Shown piece after piece: positions 34,994 through 45,337 of a stretch of DNA of 46,479 bases; the stretch's first letter is position 1, and the number at the start of each line of letters is the position of its first letter. The notes under the pieces were generated by a model, which searched no databases, was not told the origin of the DNA, and worked only from the letters and a program-made list of their open reading frames with translations. The DNA lies in assembly GCA_051453625.1 (NCBI GenBank), contig JBOZIK010000001.1, forward strand, positions 238,539,369-238,585,847. The letters run 5' to 3'. Source of the stretch: Welwitschia mirabilis. Its lineage: Eukaryota > Gnetophyta > Gnetopsida > Welwitschiales. The translations under genes were made by a program, and so were the position numbers.

Positions 34994-35795
34994 CTGCTTC
35001 AAAAAAATCTTAGCATTAGAGAACTGAAAATTAAATTGAGTGTTTTATTACGAGCATGAAAAGACCCTATGGAGCTCTGAGACAAGAGAAATGCATATTG
35101 TATAAACTCGGAAATTTTTTGGGTTCAATATTCAATTATTTTGGGTGTTTTTTGAGTTTAGCTTTCAGCTAGAACTGCTGTAAAACAGTTTTGTGTCATA
35201 CAGAATCCTCAGTGACACAGTGAATGCATTTTTAACACAGCAATGGCAGTAAGTACCTTGTATGTGGGCTGCTTTTAACTCTTTTTCTTCCATACTTTCT
35301 CCACTTATACCCATCCTCCATAACCTCCTTCTCAGACTTCATCTTTATAGCATACTGGGGACCCTTTGGGGAAGGGCTCTTCCTCTTCTTACACTCCTTC
35401 TTGTCCCTGAAATCAACCATGCTCAACTCATCAGCACTCTCTCTGCAAAATCAGACATGCAGACAACGCAAACGAAGAAACCCAACTTACACAACATGGT
35501 CATCAAGAGAAGACTTGCAGGATCCTTCTCCAGTGCCAGAGGACTGATCTTCCACGGCAGTCTCCGATGTCTCTTTGAGCTGGGCATTTGGAATTTGGCC
35601 TGTTTCTCCATTCATGGGTTGTGGCCATTCTTGAAAGCTCTGGCAGTGTGGCAAGTCTGAGAAAAAAAGCAAACTCTGGATGGAGGGATCGTCCGCTTCG
35701 GGATTTGGGAAGGGTTCCAAGGAGGAGCACAGAGCAGGCAAGGCAGGGAGCTCTTGCTCTTGCCAAAGTAGTTGAGCCATCGTCGGTTCCTCCAT
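34708..35795 (-). CDS. WRKY transcription factor, group IIc-like, WRKYGRK variant
   Basis: Nuclear DNA-binding protein expected to bind W-box-type promoter elements. Three exons join in frame: 35795-35491, 35406-35257 and 34993-34708, giving 246 residues. The ATG at 35795 is the first in the frame. Exon 1 encodes an acidic, Pro/Ser-rich N-terminal region. Exon 2 carries a basic stretch (KKECKKRK, residues 104-111, probable nuclear signal) and the WRKYGRK heptapeptide (residues 137-143), where nearly all family members have Gln. Intron 2 (35256-34994) sits after the AG of an Arg codon, the family's conserved R-type position. Exon 3 completes a C-X4-C-X23-H-X-H zinc finger (C157, C162, H186, H188), the group IIc/I-C spacing. 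No stop or frameshift is seen. The domain most resembles the AtWRKY50/51 type, which has WRKYGKK. No more precise orthology is claimed. Confidence 0.9.
35257..35442 (-). CDS. WRKY gene exon 2, with two possible starts
   Basis: Ends at 35257 in AG of the Arg codon before the donor GTACTTACT. It can start at 35442 (acceptor TTTTGCAG, intron 1 of 48 bp) or at 35406 (acceptor TTGATTTCAG, intron 1 of 84 bp). Both keep the frame. They differ by 12 residues and would give 258 or 246 residues in total. The 84-bp intron is preferred, because 48 bp is below the usual plant minimum and a branch-point-like CTGAT lies a suitable distance upstream of the 35406 acceptor. The exon encodes the basic stretch and WRKYGRK. 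Confidence 0.75.
35491..35795 (-). CDS. WRKY gene exon 1 (coding part)
   Basis: Starts at ATG 35795-35793 ([11 protein letters not shown]) and ends in the second base of a Val codon before a strong donor, GTAAGT at 35490-35485. It encodes 101 full residues. The composition is acidic and Pro/Ser/Gln-rich, as in the poorly conserved activation regions of WRKY proteins. The frame also stays open upstream as far as 35873, but without an ATG. Confidence 0.8.
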
Positions 35796-35961
35796 TAACA
35801 CTATCCAACCAGAAAGGAAAAGGCTCAGTACCAGATGTCTATCAGAAGAAACAACACAAGTGCCGTCTAGCAAGTTTCAGTGCCGCTGCGCAGTCTATAG
35901 ACCGTACTTGGCTGCGCGATAACGGCCTCAAGTGCTCGTTCAGTTTACCCTACAGCCAATG

Positions 35962-35972
35962 CCTATAAATAG
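35962..35972. promoter_or_regulatory. TATA-like word upstream of the WRKY gene
   Basis: CCTATAAATAG on the plus strand, reading CTATTTATAGG on the WRKY strand, lies about 170 bp upstream of the WRKY ATG. It could position WRKY transcription, leaving a leader of about 140 bases. In the plus orientation it is the better TATA consensus and is preceded by CCAAT at 35956-35960, so a divergent transcript to the right is equally possible. Confidence 0.35.
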
Positions 35973-36217
35973 TGAAAAGGTCCAAGTCAGTCTTCGGGAA
36001 CAGCGTCGGGAACAGTAGCCCATGAGCTGCTAACGCTATTTCTTTGGAACAGAAAAGTGCACGCGCACTGATGTCACAGCTTCGAGTTTCTCCAACGCGA
36101 TCTGTAGCCGCAGTGAACGATGGCTGCTGTCTGCTGGGGTTCCCAAAGGTTATTTAAAATTTAGCTTCTTCGAACAGGAAGCGAGTGATGGAAGCAGCGA
36201 CGCAGCTGCACCCGAAT

Positions 36218-36225
36218 TGACGTCA
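36218..36225. promoter_or_regulatory. TGACGTCA element (TGA/bZIP site)
   Basis: The perfect palindrome TGACGTCA lies about 425 bp upstream of the WRKY ATG. This is a strong binding word for plant TGA-class and related bZIP factors, which act in defence and salicylate responses. Binding here is inferred from the word only. Confidence 0.4.
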
Positions 36226-36243
36226 TACGGTCTTTCGTGCAGA

Positions 36244-36264
36244 CCTCAGACTTGAAGTCTGAGG
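36244..36264. repeat. Perfect 21-base palindrome
   Basis: CCTCAGACTT, a single G, then AAGTCTGAGG: ten-base arms that match exactly. It lies 19 bases from the TGACGTCA element, in the CpG-rich upstream region of the WRKY gene. It may be a dimeric factor site or the scar of a small transposon. Confidence 0.6.
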
Positions 36265-36424
36265 CCAGAAAACAACATCAAATGGATGGCATCTGAACGC
36301 GTCTGAAAGGGCTGTGGGTCGAAATATAGCTTTGATTTTGGCACAGAAAATGAATGAAAGGGGTAAGTGTCCTGTAGCGATTTCGGCAGAGGGGAAGACG
36401 GTCATAGTCCGGTCACAGTCGCAC

Positions 36425-36430
36425 TTGACC
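36425..36430 (+). promoter_or_regulatory. W-box core TTGACC upstream of the WRKY gene
   Basis: TTGACC in GCACTTGACCAGCC lies about 630 bp upstream of the WRKY start codon. WRKY genes are often controlled by their own family through such sites. A single hexamer is weak evidence. Confidence 0.3.
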
Positions 36431-36699
36431 AGCCTTTTCAAAGGGACGCGATCAGATCACATCTCGCAATTGTTTATGTGATTGAAAAGGTTCAGCAATG
36501 GGGTTTTACGAGTAGGTTCAGCATGTGAATGAGGACGCGCTGTAGTCATCCCACCTTAGGTTTTCGTTTTCCCTTTTGAATGGGAGAAAAACGCGCTCCC
36601 GCTTTCGGCCAGTGTTCCTTTGCGTTTGTCATGTGCGTTTCGCGCGGTCTTGTCCGCATAGGGAAAGAGACACAGTCTAATGCCCTGAATTTAGTCTAA

Positions 36700-39296
36700 A
36701 AAAGGTGAATTAGGGAGCGGATTAGACTTTAAATGGCCACCTGAAGTTAATCCATAAGTCACTCGTGAAACTGAAATATATAATGATAGCGAAATCAGAT
36801 AACAGTCATTAAAAATCCTAAGACATTTAAATTAAGGTTAAAAGACAAACTAAATTGAATCCTAAAACCTTGTCAACTAGCTAAACTCTTCAAGTTATGA
36901 GCCTTTCTATGGTATAATTATTCTAGCAATTCCATATTTGACAATATTGTTAATAAAGGTAGAAACATGTTGATTTTATGTGATGAAAATTCCCTTCACC
37001 CCATAAAACCTAAAAAAAGCCTTTAAGAAGAAAGTTCGTGACATGTTTGTATTAATTCATGGAAGAGACCTTTTCACTTGTGACCACATCCCTTCAATTG
37101 AAATGACATGTTCTTTAATGTTAGGAACTTTGACAGGAATACTATAATTCATGATGAGATGTATTCAAGCAAATTCAACCACACAATGTCATAAGCCCTC
37201 AACATACAAAACTATTAGTTGTTCCTAAACCGATCCATTAGTAAAATATAATTAATCAATGTCTCCTTTCAATCCAAAACAATCATGAGAAACATAGTGC
37301 TAGTGCTTAGGAATGATAACAAAAAAGACAAATGCAAGCAAAACAAACTTTCATTTATATTGTAAAACCCTTAAATGTTGAGGGAAACATCCACAAGAAA
37401 ACAATGCAAAGATTTTATTAGAAAAACAAGCTTACCAATGAGCCAAAAAGGCCTTCAAGCTTTAACTCTTAACCTTTTTAAAAGGAACCACTACTCAAGC
37501 CAAATGCTGTCGAAAATAACTCAATGCCTTGAGACAACTTCATAGGGGAATTAAATAGACATAAGGCAAAACCTTCAAGAATGCTCCAAACTTAATTTAC
37601 TTTAATTACAAGTATTAGGTAATCCCTACATAATCCCAAAATGGCTTTGTTTGAAAGCAAACTTTTATGATAATATTATTTTTTAAATAAAAGGGTCAAC
37701 AATAAAACATAACTTTATAAAGGAAATAAATTTGGCTCTATAATATAATTAGAACCTATTTAAATTTGAATTTTTACATTTTTTATGCCTAAACTTTGGT
37801 AAATTAATATATTATAAAGACTTTAATGTATCGTATTTGTAATTAATTTATTCCTAATCATGTCTATTTATTAATTATAAAAAATGTTATTAATGGGATT
37901 GACTTGCAGTATTTTATTTACAAGTTATCCTAAGCTAGGCAAACTTTGTTAGAGCCAAACTAGTTAAAGGTATTAAGGTTGTTATTTATATTATCATCGT
38001 CACTAATGTTATAGAGCAATATGGGTTCACAGAGAAGGGTAAGTTAACCAAAATTTAAGATGACATATTAATCTTACAACCTACTAATAAACTAGTTTAT
38101 AAAGATTAAGGACTACATATCTATACATATCCATGTCCCACCACCAAAGGAGAACTATTTCTACCTATATCTTAATAACAAGGACATAATAATGTAAATT
38201 TTATGCCTCGATAAGAGCTATAGAAGTCCAACCTACCTGAAGGCCTAATCATCCTTCATTCTTTCTTCATCATTCATCACTTCATTGTGGATCTTAGGTT
38301 CTTCCATCTTCATAGCATATTTCCTCATCATCCATTAAAACTATTTCAAATTTAGAATTCTAGTGGTTATGATGAGGGCTTGTCTGATCATGAGGTTCTT
38401 AACATTCTTTCTTCCTCTTGTGTACAAGGAAATGATTGTTCCATATGGCATTTATTTTGCCTTCCTTTAAGCTTAATCTATAAGTTGGTAATCGCTATAA
38501 TGATTTCATCATTAGTGAATGCAAGTTTGATTTGAAACTAATTTTTCTTCAGTTTTCCATCCTTAATTAGAATTACTATTTACGCAGTGATGTTTTTTGG
38601 ATGTTTATTTGCACTTATTTGATAGAATTATACCTTTAAGGCTTTGTAAGATTAGATAATTGATATTTTAGTTTACAATATCTTTCATACTATCTTACTG
38701 TTTCTTAAATTTTATTATAAGATGTAAGATTTGTGATACTTATACTTTCATTAAATTTAGAATGTGCCATAAATAATTTATTGCTTGTCTAAAAAAGCAC
38801 ATTATACTTAGTGAGTTATCTCTTACTTAACTAAGGTTTGCATGATAGATTGCTTTAGGAATAGTTATTCTTGATTACTAAGAGGAGATATTAAAATCAT
38901 CTCAATATTTTCCTTAATTGCTTTTCAAATCCTCCTTATACTCAAAGCTTCCTTTAAAAACCTTTGCTAATTATTGTAAGTTTTGAAATGCCTCTATAGT
39001 CATTATAAAAGAACAATAATTAGGGTTATCTCTAAATTTCTTATTTTATAACCACTACTCGTACCTCAAACACTACAGAACATCTTCTATAAATCACAAT
39101 GTATTATAAAAGTCAAGGTATAGAAAGTTGTTGTTGTCATTGACAGGGATTGCAATTATTCCTTGGCTTGCCAAGAAACACTTTTCCTTGTAAACATTCT
39201 TTTATTTTTCTGGTTGTTTAAACTTCTACTAACAAAATTTATTAAAAAAACATTTTATATGTTATGTAGGAACTAGGTATATCTAAAGCATAAGGT
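36700..39296. other. AT-rich intergenic stretch
   Basis: Composition drops back to AT-rich near 36.7 kb, the right edge of the island. No gene or domain was recognised up to the LTR that starts near 39297. Confidence 0.5.
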
Positions 39297-40733
39297 TGTG
39301 GTATCCTATCCCATATTTTGTAAATCTTATGTACTTGAATAATAAGTATATAAAGCTTTCACTCAAATGAATAATTATTCTTATTTAAATTCCTTATCAA
39401 AATAAGATGCATTTTACAATTAACCTTAGTTTGTAATCTTTATAACTCACCATGAAAATGACAAAAATTATGTTAAAAGGTTTTATGAGAAAATCTATCC
39501 AAACATTTGAAATTACATAATTCCATTATGTGAGGAATTAAAATCACATGATAAAACTAATAAATTAAAAATTTTAATAGGACATAATAATATATTTTGT
39601 GTCTTATTTACTCATTTAGATTCTTAGTAAATATGATATGTGCACTATATTATGAATAAATATTTTCTTCCTTGTGATAGATTTTATGTATTTTGAAATA
39701 AATAAGCATTTGAACAAGTACATGCACTCTCACCTAGAACTAGGAATGATAAATGAGTAGATTTACTCTACTATAACTTTTATGTTCTTGAGATGTGTAA
39801 GGAAACTTTGTTCATAGCATACACATTGCTTTATTCATTAGAATTGAAGAGTTTGTTTTATTATGCCACATGACAATTTTGATATTTGTGCATTTATCCT
39901 TTTGATGCATATCTTGGATGAATTAAACTTACTTATGAATCTATGAAGGATTAAAAAAAAGCTAGCATGAGAAAATGATGCATGTAATTAGTCTTGCTAA
40001 TTAAAGTAAGAAGATTACTCACCCTACTTAGGTGCATGAGTCATAAATATGACATCTTTTTGTACTTCATTGTCACTTATTACTCATCCCACTTATCAAT
40101 GCTAAATCATGTAGTCTTGTGATCTTGAGCTATGTGCCTTTGTTTATCCTTATATAGAGATCCTTTTCTCTCTTATAAAAGGAGATACTTTCCATTTTTT
40201 CCTATACAAGTACATTTCTTTCTTTCCTCTCTCTTTCTTTCATTCTCTTTTTTGTGGAGCTTGGGGCTAAGGAAATCTTGATCTTGTATCTTCATCAATC
40301 TTTAACTATCAAGGACTTACTAATCTTCCCAAGTAAGTTCTTTACTCTTATTGTCCACATTATCTCTTTTTAAGATTTAAGTGGACTGATGTACTATTTA
40401 ATTAGAAAATTATTTATGGTTTTTATTCAATTATGCTATAAAATCTTATTCCCTCCCATTGACTCTTACCAAGACACTAGGGAGAATGAATGGTCTCTTA
40501 TGCTTTGTGATGGAGGTTACAAATGGATGATTAATGCCAAGTGACTAAGGCATTCACTATTTAAAAAAGAAAAAAGAAATAAACTTAGGTATCCATTTTT
40601 ATTTTAATATTATATTTTAATCGATTATGCATTAGTTCCATCTTATTAAGAGCAAAGTCTGATCCTTAAAAATCTCTTTTAGGCTAATACTCTTTCATAG
40701 AAGTCCTAAGGCTCATAGTAAATGGTTCCTTTT
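39297..40733 (+). repeat. 5' LTR (right end undefined)
   Basis: Starts near GGTATCCTATCCCATATTTTG, matching the TGTCATATCTCATATTTTG start of the 3' LTR. It carries promoter words CTTATATAG (about 40149-40157) and TATAAAAGG (40174-40182), followed by a pyrimidine-rich leader with TTTCTTTC runs, as expected for the LTR transcription start. The segment from about 40190 to 40733 is repeated at 40834-41400 beyond the gap. Confidence 0.7.
40174..40182 (+). promoter_or_regulatory. LTR TATA box
   Basis: TATAAAAGG follows TATATAG by about 20 bases and precedes a pyrimidine-rich tract. The 3' LTR has the same arrangement (TATATAAAG near 46170 and TATAAAAAA at 46194), so it is conserved between the two LTRs. 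Confidence 0.5.
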
Positions 40734-41400
40734 NNNNNNNNNNNNNNNNNNNNNNNNNNNNNNNNNNNNNNNNNNNNNNNNNNNNNNNNNNNNNNNNNNN
40801 NNNNNNNNNNNNNNNNNNNNNNNNNNNNNNNNNTTTCTTTTATTTCATACAAGCGCATTTCCTTCTTCTTCTTTCCTCTTTCTTTTTCTTTCTTTCATTC
40901 TCTTGGTTATGAGGCTTGGAGCTTGGAAGCTTTGAGCTGAGGAACTCTTGAGCTTGGATCTTCATCAATATTAAATTATTAAAGTCTTACTAATCTTCCC
41001 AAGTAAACTCTTTACTTATATTGTTCATATAATTTAATTTTTTATTGGAATGATGTGATACTTTATTAGGAAATTATTTATGGCTTTTATGCAATTATGT
41101 TATAAAATATTATTCCCTCTCATTGACTACCAAGAAGTCATAATAAAATATGAGGGGGTCTTTTGTGCTTGATGATGGAGGATTACTAATGGATGATTAT
41201 GGTCAAATGACTAGAGGGTTCACTATGGGTGGGGCAAAAAAAGAAATTTGGGTACCCATATTCATTTAAGTATTATATTTTTTTTTTATCTCTTATGCAT
41301 TAGGACAATCTTATTAGGGGAAAAATCTAATTTTTAAAAATCTCTTTAGGCTAACACTCTTTCATGGAAAATCCCAGGCTTTTTAATTGATTTTTCTTTT

Positions 41401-44400
41401 TGTAAATAATTACTTAGTATATCCACTATTTTAATAATCTAAGCTCTTGTTGAACTAGTTGTATATACTTCATCATATTTTTGTTATGGTGAAAATCAAA
41501 TTTCCAGAATAGAAGCATAGGATAAGAATATCATATCTCATTAATTAGTAGGTATAAATTAGTAAATGTTTTTATGTATGTCTAGAATTATGTTATCAAT
41601 TTGAAAATTTAAAAACAGTAATTTTTTTGATAAGTAAGTAAGTTATGTTTCTATACTTATTTTTCATCATACTTGCAAACTTGAGCATTCTACGTTGTAG
41701 GAAATTGAACAGTCTTCCCAAAACATCTTGAATCATTTAGAAACTCAAAGTAAGTTATGATCGTTTTAGTGTAGTACGGTAGGACTGTAATTTTAGAAAA
41801 TTTGACAGTTTTAGCCTTAAAAGATAATGTTAGAAANNNNNNNNNNNNNNNNNNNNNNNNNNNNNNNNNNNNNNNNNNNNNNNNNNNNNNTCATAATTTC
41901 AAGATAGTTTATGTTAGATTTTGAGGAACTTATTATGTGTATATTTTCTAAAAAACTATTATAATTTATTTTTTGCTTTATAATTAATTAATTATTAATT
42001 TTAAACTATGATGTTTCCTTAGAGCCCAAAAAAGTTATAATTAATGTTGAAAATTATAGAAAACTTATTACATAAAATTTTATAGGAAAATTGAGTATAT
42101 AGAATATGTTTCTATTAGTATATTTAAGTTAAATTACCCATAAGTGGTATTTTTTTATATAATTACCTCTTTTACCCTTTTTTTTTGACTTACTTTGAAT
42201 GTGCATGCTTGTGAGAGTTTTCACCTTAGTAGTTTAAGTAACATAAGTAGTTTCTAGATTTTTATTTATTTTTATTGACTTATATAGCCATATAAAATTT
42301 TAAATAAAGACTTATATCTTAACAATTATGCTTGAGCTATACTTTCTAGGATTGACATAGCTCTAGGTATGTTTTAGTTTCTTTAAGTAAATTATGTTAT
42401 ATTTTTATGATTATTAAAAGAGAAAGAAAAGAATATTTCTTTTATTTAGATAAAAAAGGAGAAAATATTTCCTTTATCTAGATTTTCATTATAGTCTTGA
42501 AAAAAAGAAATGTTCTTATATGCTTGCTTTCTTTTTATGGTTATTTCTATAAAATGTATCAAATAATGATTAGAATTATTTTAACTAGGTAAATAATTCA
42601 TTAAATATCCACATTACTTGGAATTGGTTGCATGGATTTGTATTGTGTACTCATAGAACAAGGCCAAATCAAGATAATTCTAATACTGTTCATCCCCACA
42701 CTTGAGTTTTATTACCAAGGTAGGTTGCATTACATTTTTTTAATAATACCCTTTTGGAAGTGGATTTAATCATCACTCTCCTACCCCTATCCATATATGA
42801 ACTTACTCTGACTTAATATCTCAGGCCCTTAGCATTGATGAATCATGTTGCACCGTCCAGAGATGCTTCAAGGAAGCATGGGTTATTTGTAAGCATGCAT
42901 CCATCTTATGTACTACCTATTACCTGTATTTGAGATATATCAAGGTGAAGTGAAAGCCTAAGGAGTTGAGCCTAGACATGTTTGTAGATTTTATAACTTG
43001 AAGTAAAACCAACCAATGTTCGAAGGATGGTTGAATATTAAATTAGATTGCATTAATTAGAGTTATAACCTTCTATTATATTGGTTAAGTATTATCCTTA
43101 AAACTTATTTGTGTATGTTGATAACATGTTTACATATCCTCAACTATATGCAAGATGTCTTTTATGTGATGGAAAACTAGGAATAAGTGAAGGACACAAA
43201 CTTATGATATCACTATTGTTTGTAAATCAAAATAATATAGAAATTAATTATAGGTAAATATGTAATAATATGACTTGTCTTTCTTAGAATATGAAAATTA
43301 TAGTAAAGGAGTAAGAAGAATTTGATCCTAGATTCCATTGTGTCTATTAGGTAAAACATTAAAGAAGGAAAAAAATAGTGTTTATTTAGGGAAAGATAAA
43401 AGAGGCTATCACAAATTAGAATTAGAGCTCTATGTTAACTTAAATAATACTTATATTAAGAACTTTTAAATTATAAGAATATAAATCCAATTACAATTTT
43501 AACAACATTTTTCCTTAATAATTATAAAGTTAGTGATAACCATAATGACCTTAATTATTAATAGCTATAAAGTTGGTCATATCATTAATAATCTTAAATC
43601 ATGAGTAAAATAAATTATATCCTTAATAATACCAGATTTCAAGATAACTTTAACTTCTAGATAAACATTAATTTAATCATATGTTCTGATACTTATGAAT
43701 TCTATTATACCTATACCTTTCCTACTATTTAAATATATACCAAATTACATTTATGTTAATTTCAAATATTACACTAATCATAATATTAGCACCTTAATAA
43801 TCCTAAAAGTCGATTATATTTATTATAGCTTCAAAGTATACATAAGATTAACTATAATCTCAACCCCTAGATGATTATCATTCTAATCATAGTTATGATA
43901 ATTCTAAATCCCTAAACAAACTAAAAAGAATGATGAATTTAGATCATTAAAGACTCTATTATCTTATATGATAATCACTTAGCAGAATTTCAGTTATCTT
44001 AATAATTTAGGACAATGACCTTAGATGCTTTCTTGAAGAGATCAACCTTTTGTTAAATAAATAAATAAATACACAAATACTACCTTATAATAAAAAACCC
44101 TTAAAAGTAATCAAATATCAACCACGTTATTCATCCTGAATTATATGGTCACGTAACTTTACAATGAAAACTCATATTTGTAACTTGTAAACCTTATCTA
44201 TTAAAAAGAAAGAAAGGGGATAAACTGAATTATGTATTTTAAGATATAAATAAGGACCCATCACATTATACTGATAACCATGTCCTTCCTAAGATTATAA
44301 AATATTTCTAAGTTTAACCTTTAATAATATCTATCCTATTTTCAAATATAATATCATGAAAATCTCCCCTTCTTTTAGATGCCTCTTTGTTGTCAGTTAA

Positions 44401-44761
44401 ACCTTGAGCTAGATTTGTTACACCAAGTAATTAAAATTATAATAATTAATAAGAGAATTAGCAATCTAATGATGAAAATCAACCCCCATTCAATCTTAAT
44501 TTAAAATCATTGATGAATACCTTCATGCAGTTCCTATCATAAATAATAAATCAAGGTTAAAACCCATAATTAAATAATCATATTAATCAACCCAAGGAAG
44601 TGGAAATTTAAATATTTATTAAGCTAAATACATCAAAGTTTTTAGGAGGTTCAAATCCTTCCAAAGCAAAAACATGAATAAGTGATGTTAAAAAAGTTAT
44701 AGGTACCTTAGAATGTGATGAATATAAAAAGGCTTCCTAAGCTATTTATATGTTATAAGGA
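41401..44761. other. Interior of the LTR element, no coding sequence seen
   Basis: AT-rich sequence between the 5' LTR region and the gag remnant. All frames are closed. A 54-N gap is at 41837-41890 and an (AAAT)n run at about 44055-44072. Part of this may belong to a long LTR or leader, or to a later insertion. Confidence 0.4.
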
Positions 44762-45046
44762 GAAGCTAATCTATGGTGGACAATAGAAATGACCAACTTA
44801 GAAAATCTAGAACTTTCATAGAGGGAATTTGAGTACATCTTTAAGGATAGATACATCACTAAGTTCTATATTCGCTAGAGGATTACAAAATTCTACAATC
44901 TAAGACAAGCCCATAATGTAACTATAGCATTTCATGAGTGAAAATTTGTAGAATTATTAAGATATATGTCACATATGCATCTAGATGAAGAATCTAAAGC
45001 AAATATCTTTATTGATAGTCTTCTTCCTTTTGTTGCTGTCAAAGTA
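44762..45046 (+). pseudogene. Gag (retrotransposon capsid) remnant
   Basis: One frame of 95 codons with three stops reads EANLWWTIEM, then REFEYIFKDRYI, then FYNLRQAHNVTIAFHE, then KFVELLRYMSHMHLDEESKA and NIFIDSLLPF. This follows the plant gypsy gag pattern A..WW......W.EF...F...Y......R...EF..L.Q..M.V..Y..KF..L.RY.......E..K...F..GL.P. Stops stand where Trp (TGG to TAG or TGA) or Arg would be expected, consistent with C-to-T decay. The start of gag is missing. Confidence 0.8.
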
Positions 45047-45162
45047 TCCTTGTTTTAACCTAAGAATCTAGCATAGGCCGTGAAAAAGGCAAAAATAGCA
45101 AAACAAAATTGTACTTTATCCATAAGTGGTAAGATTTTTAGATACAATAAATTGTTATTGAC

Positions 45163-45240
45163 TTAGAAAAATATGATATTGCTTTAGATATGGATTGGTT
45201 AATGGAACATAAAGCAATAATGAATTGTAAAAAGTCAATA
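45163..45240 (+). pseudogene. Retrotransposon protease C-terminal remnant
   Basis: An open stretch of 26 codons reads LEKYDIALDMDWLMEHKAIM and then NCKKSI, matching the gypsy protease end YD.ILGMDWL..H.A.I.C. It is followed within about 100 bases by the polypurine tract, so the whole downstream pol region has been deleted. Confidence 0.75.
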
Positions 45241-45324
45241 CCCAAATCTTTTAAAATCTCATAATATGTCATTAGGTGTTCTTAAGCTCTTCATGTATCT
45301 TGATTTCTAGGAGTGAATCAGTCT

Positions 45325-45337
45325 AAATAGGGGAGAA
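45325..45337 (+). other. Polypurine tract
   Basis: AAATAGGGGAGAA stands directly before the TGTCATATC start of the 3' LTR. This is the position and composition of the primer for plus-strand DNA synthesis, and it fixes the LTR boundary and the element's orientation. Confidence 0.7.

Noticed and set aside
35423-35968. Long open frames on the plus strand and in a second minus-strand frame over the WRKY exons
   Set aside because: They are shadows of WRKY exons 1 and 2: their translations have no recognisable motif, whereas the WRKY frame has the domain and correct splice sites.
36223-36441. 72-codon minus-strand frame upstream of the WRKY gene
   Set aside because: It has no family resemblance and overlaps the palindrome and TGACGTCA; the lower AT content there makes open frames of this size expected by chance.
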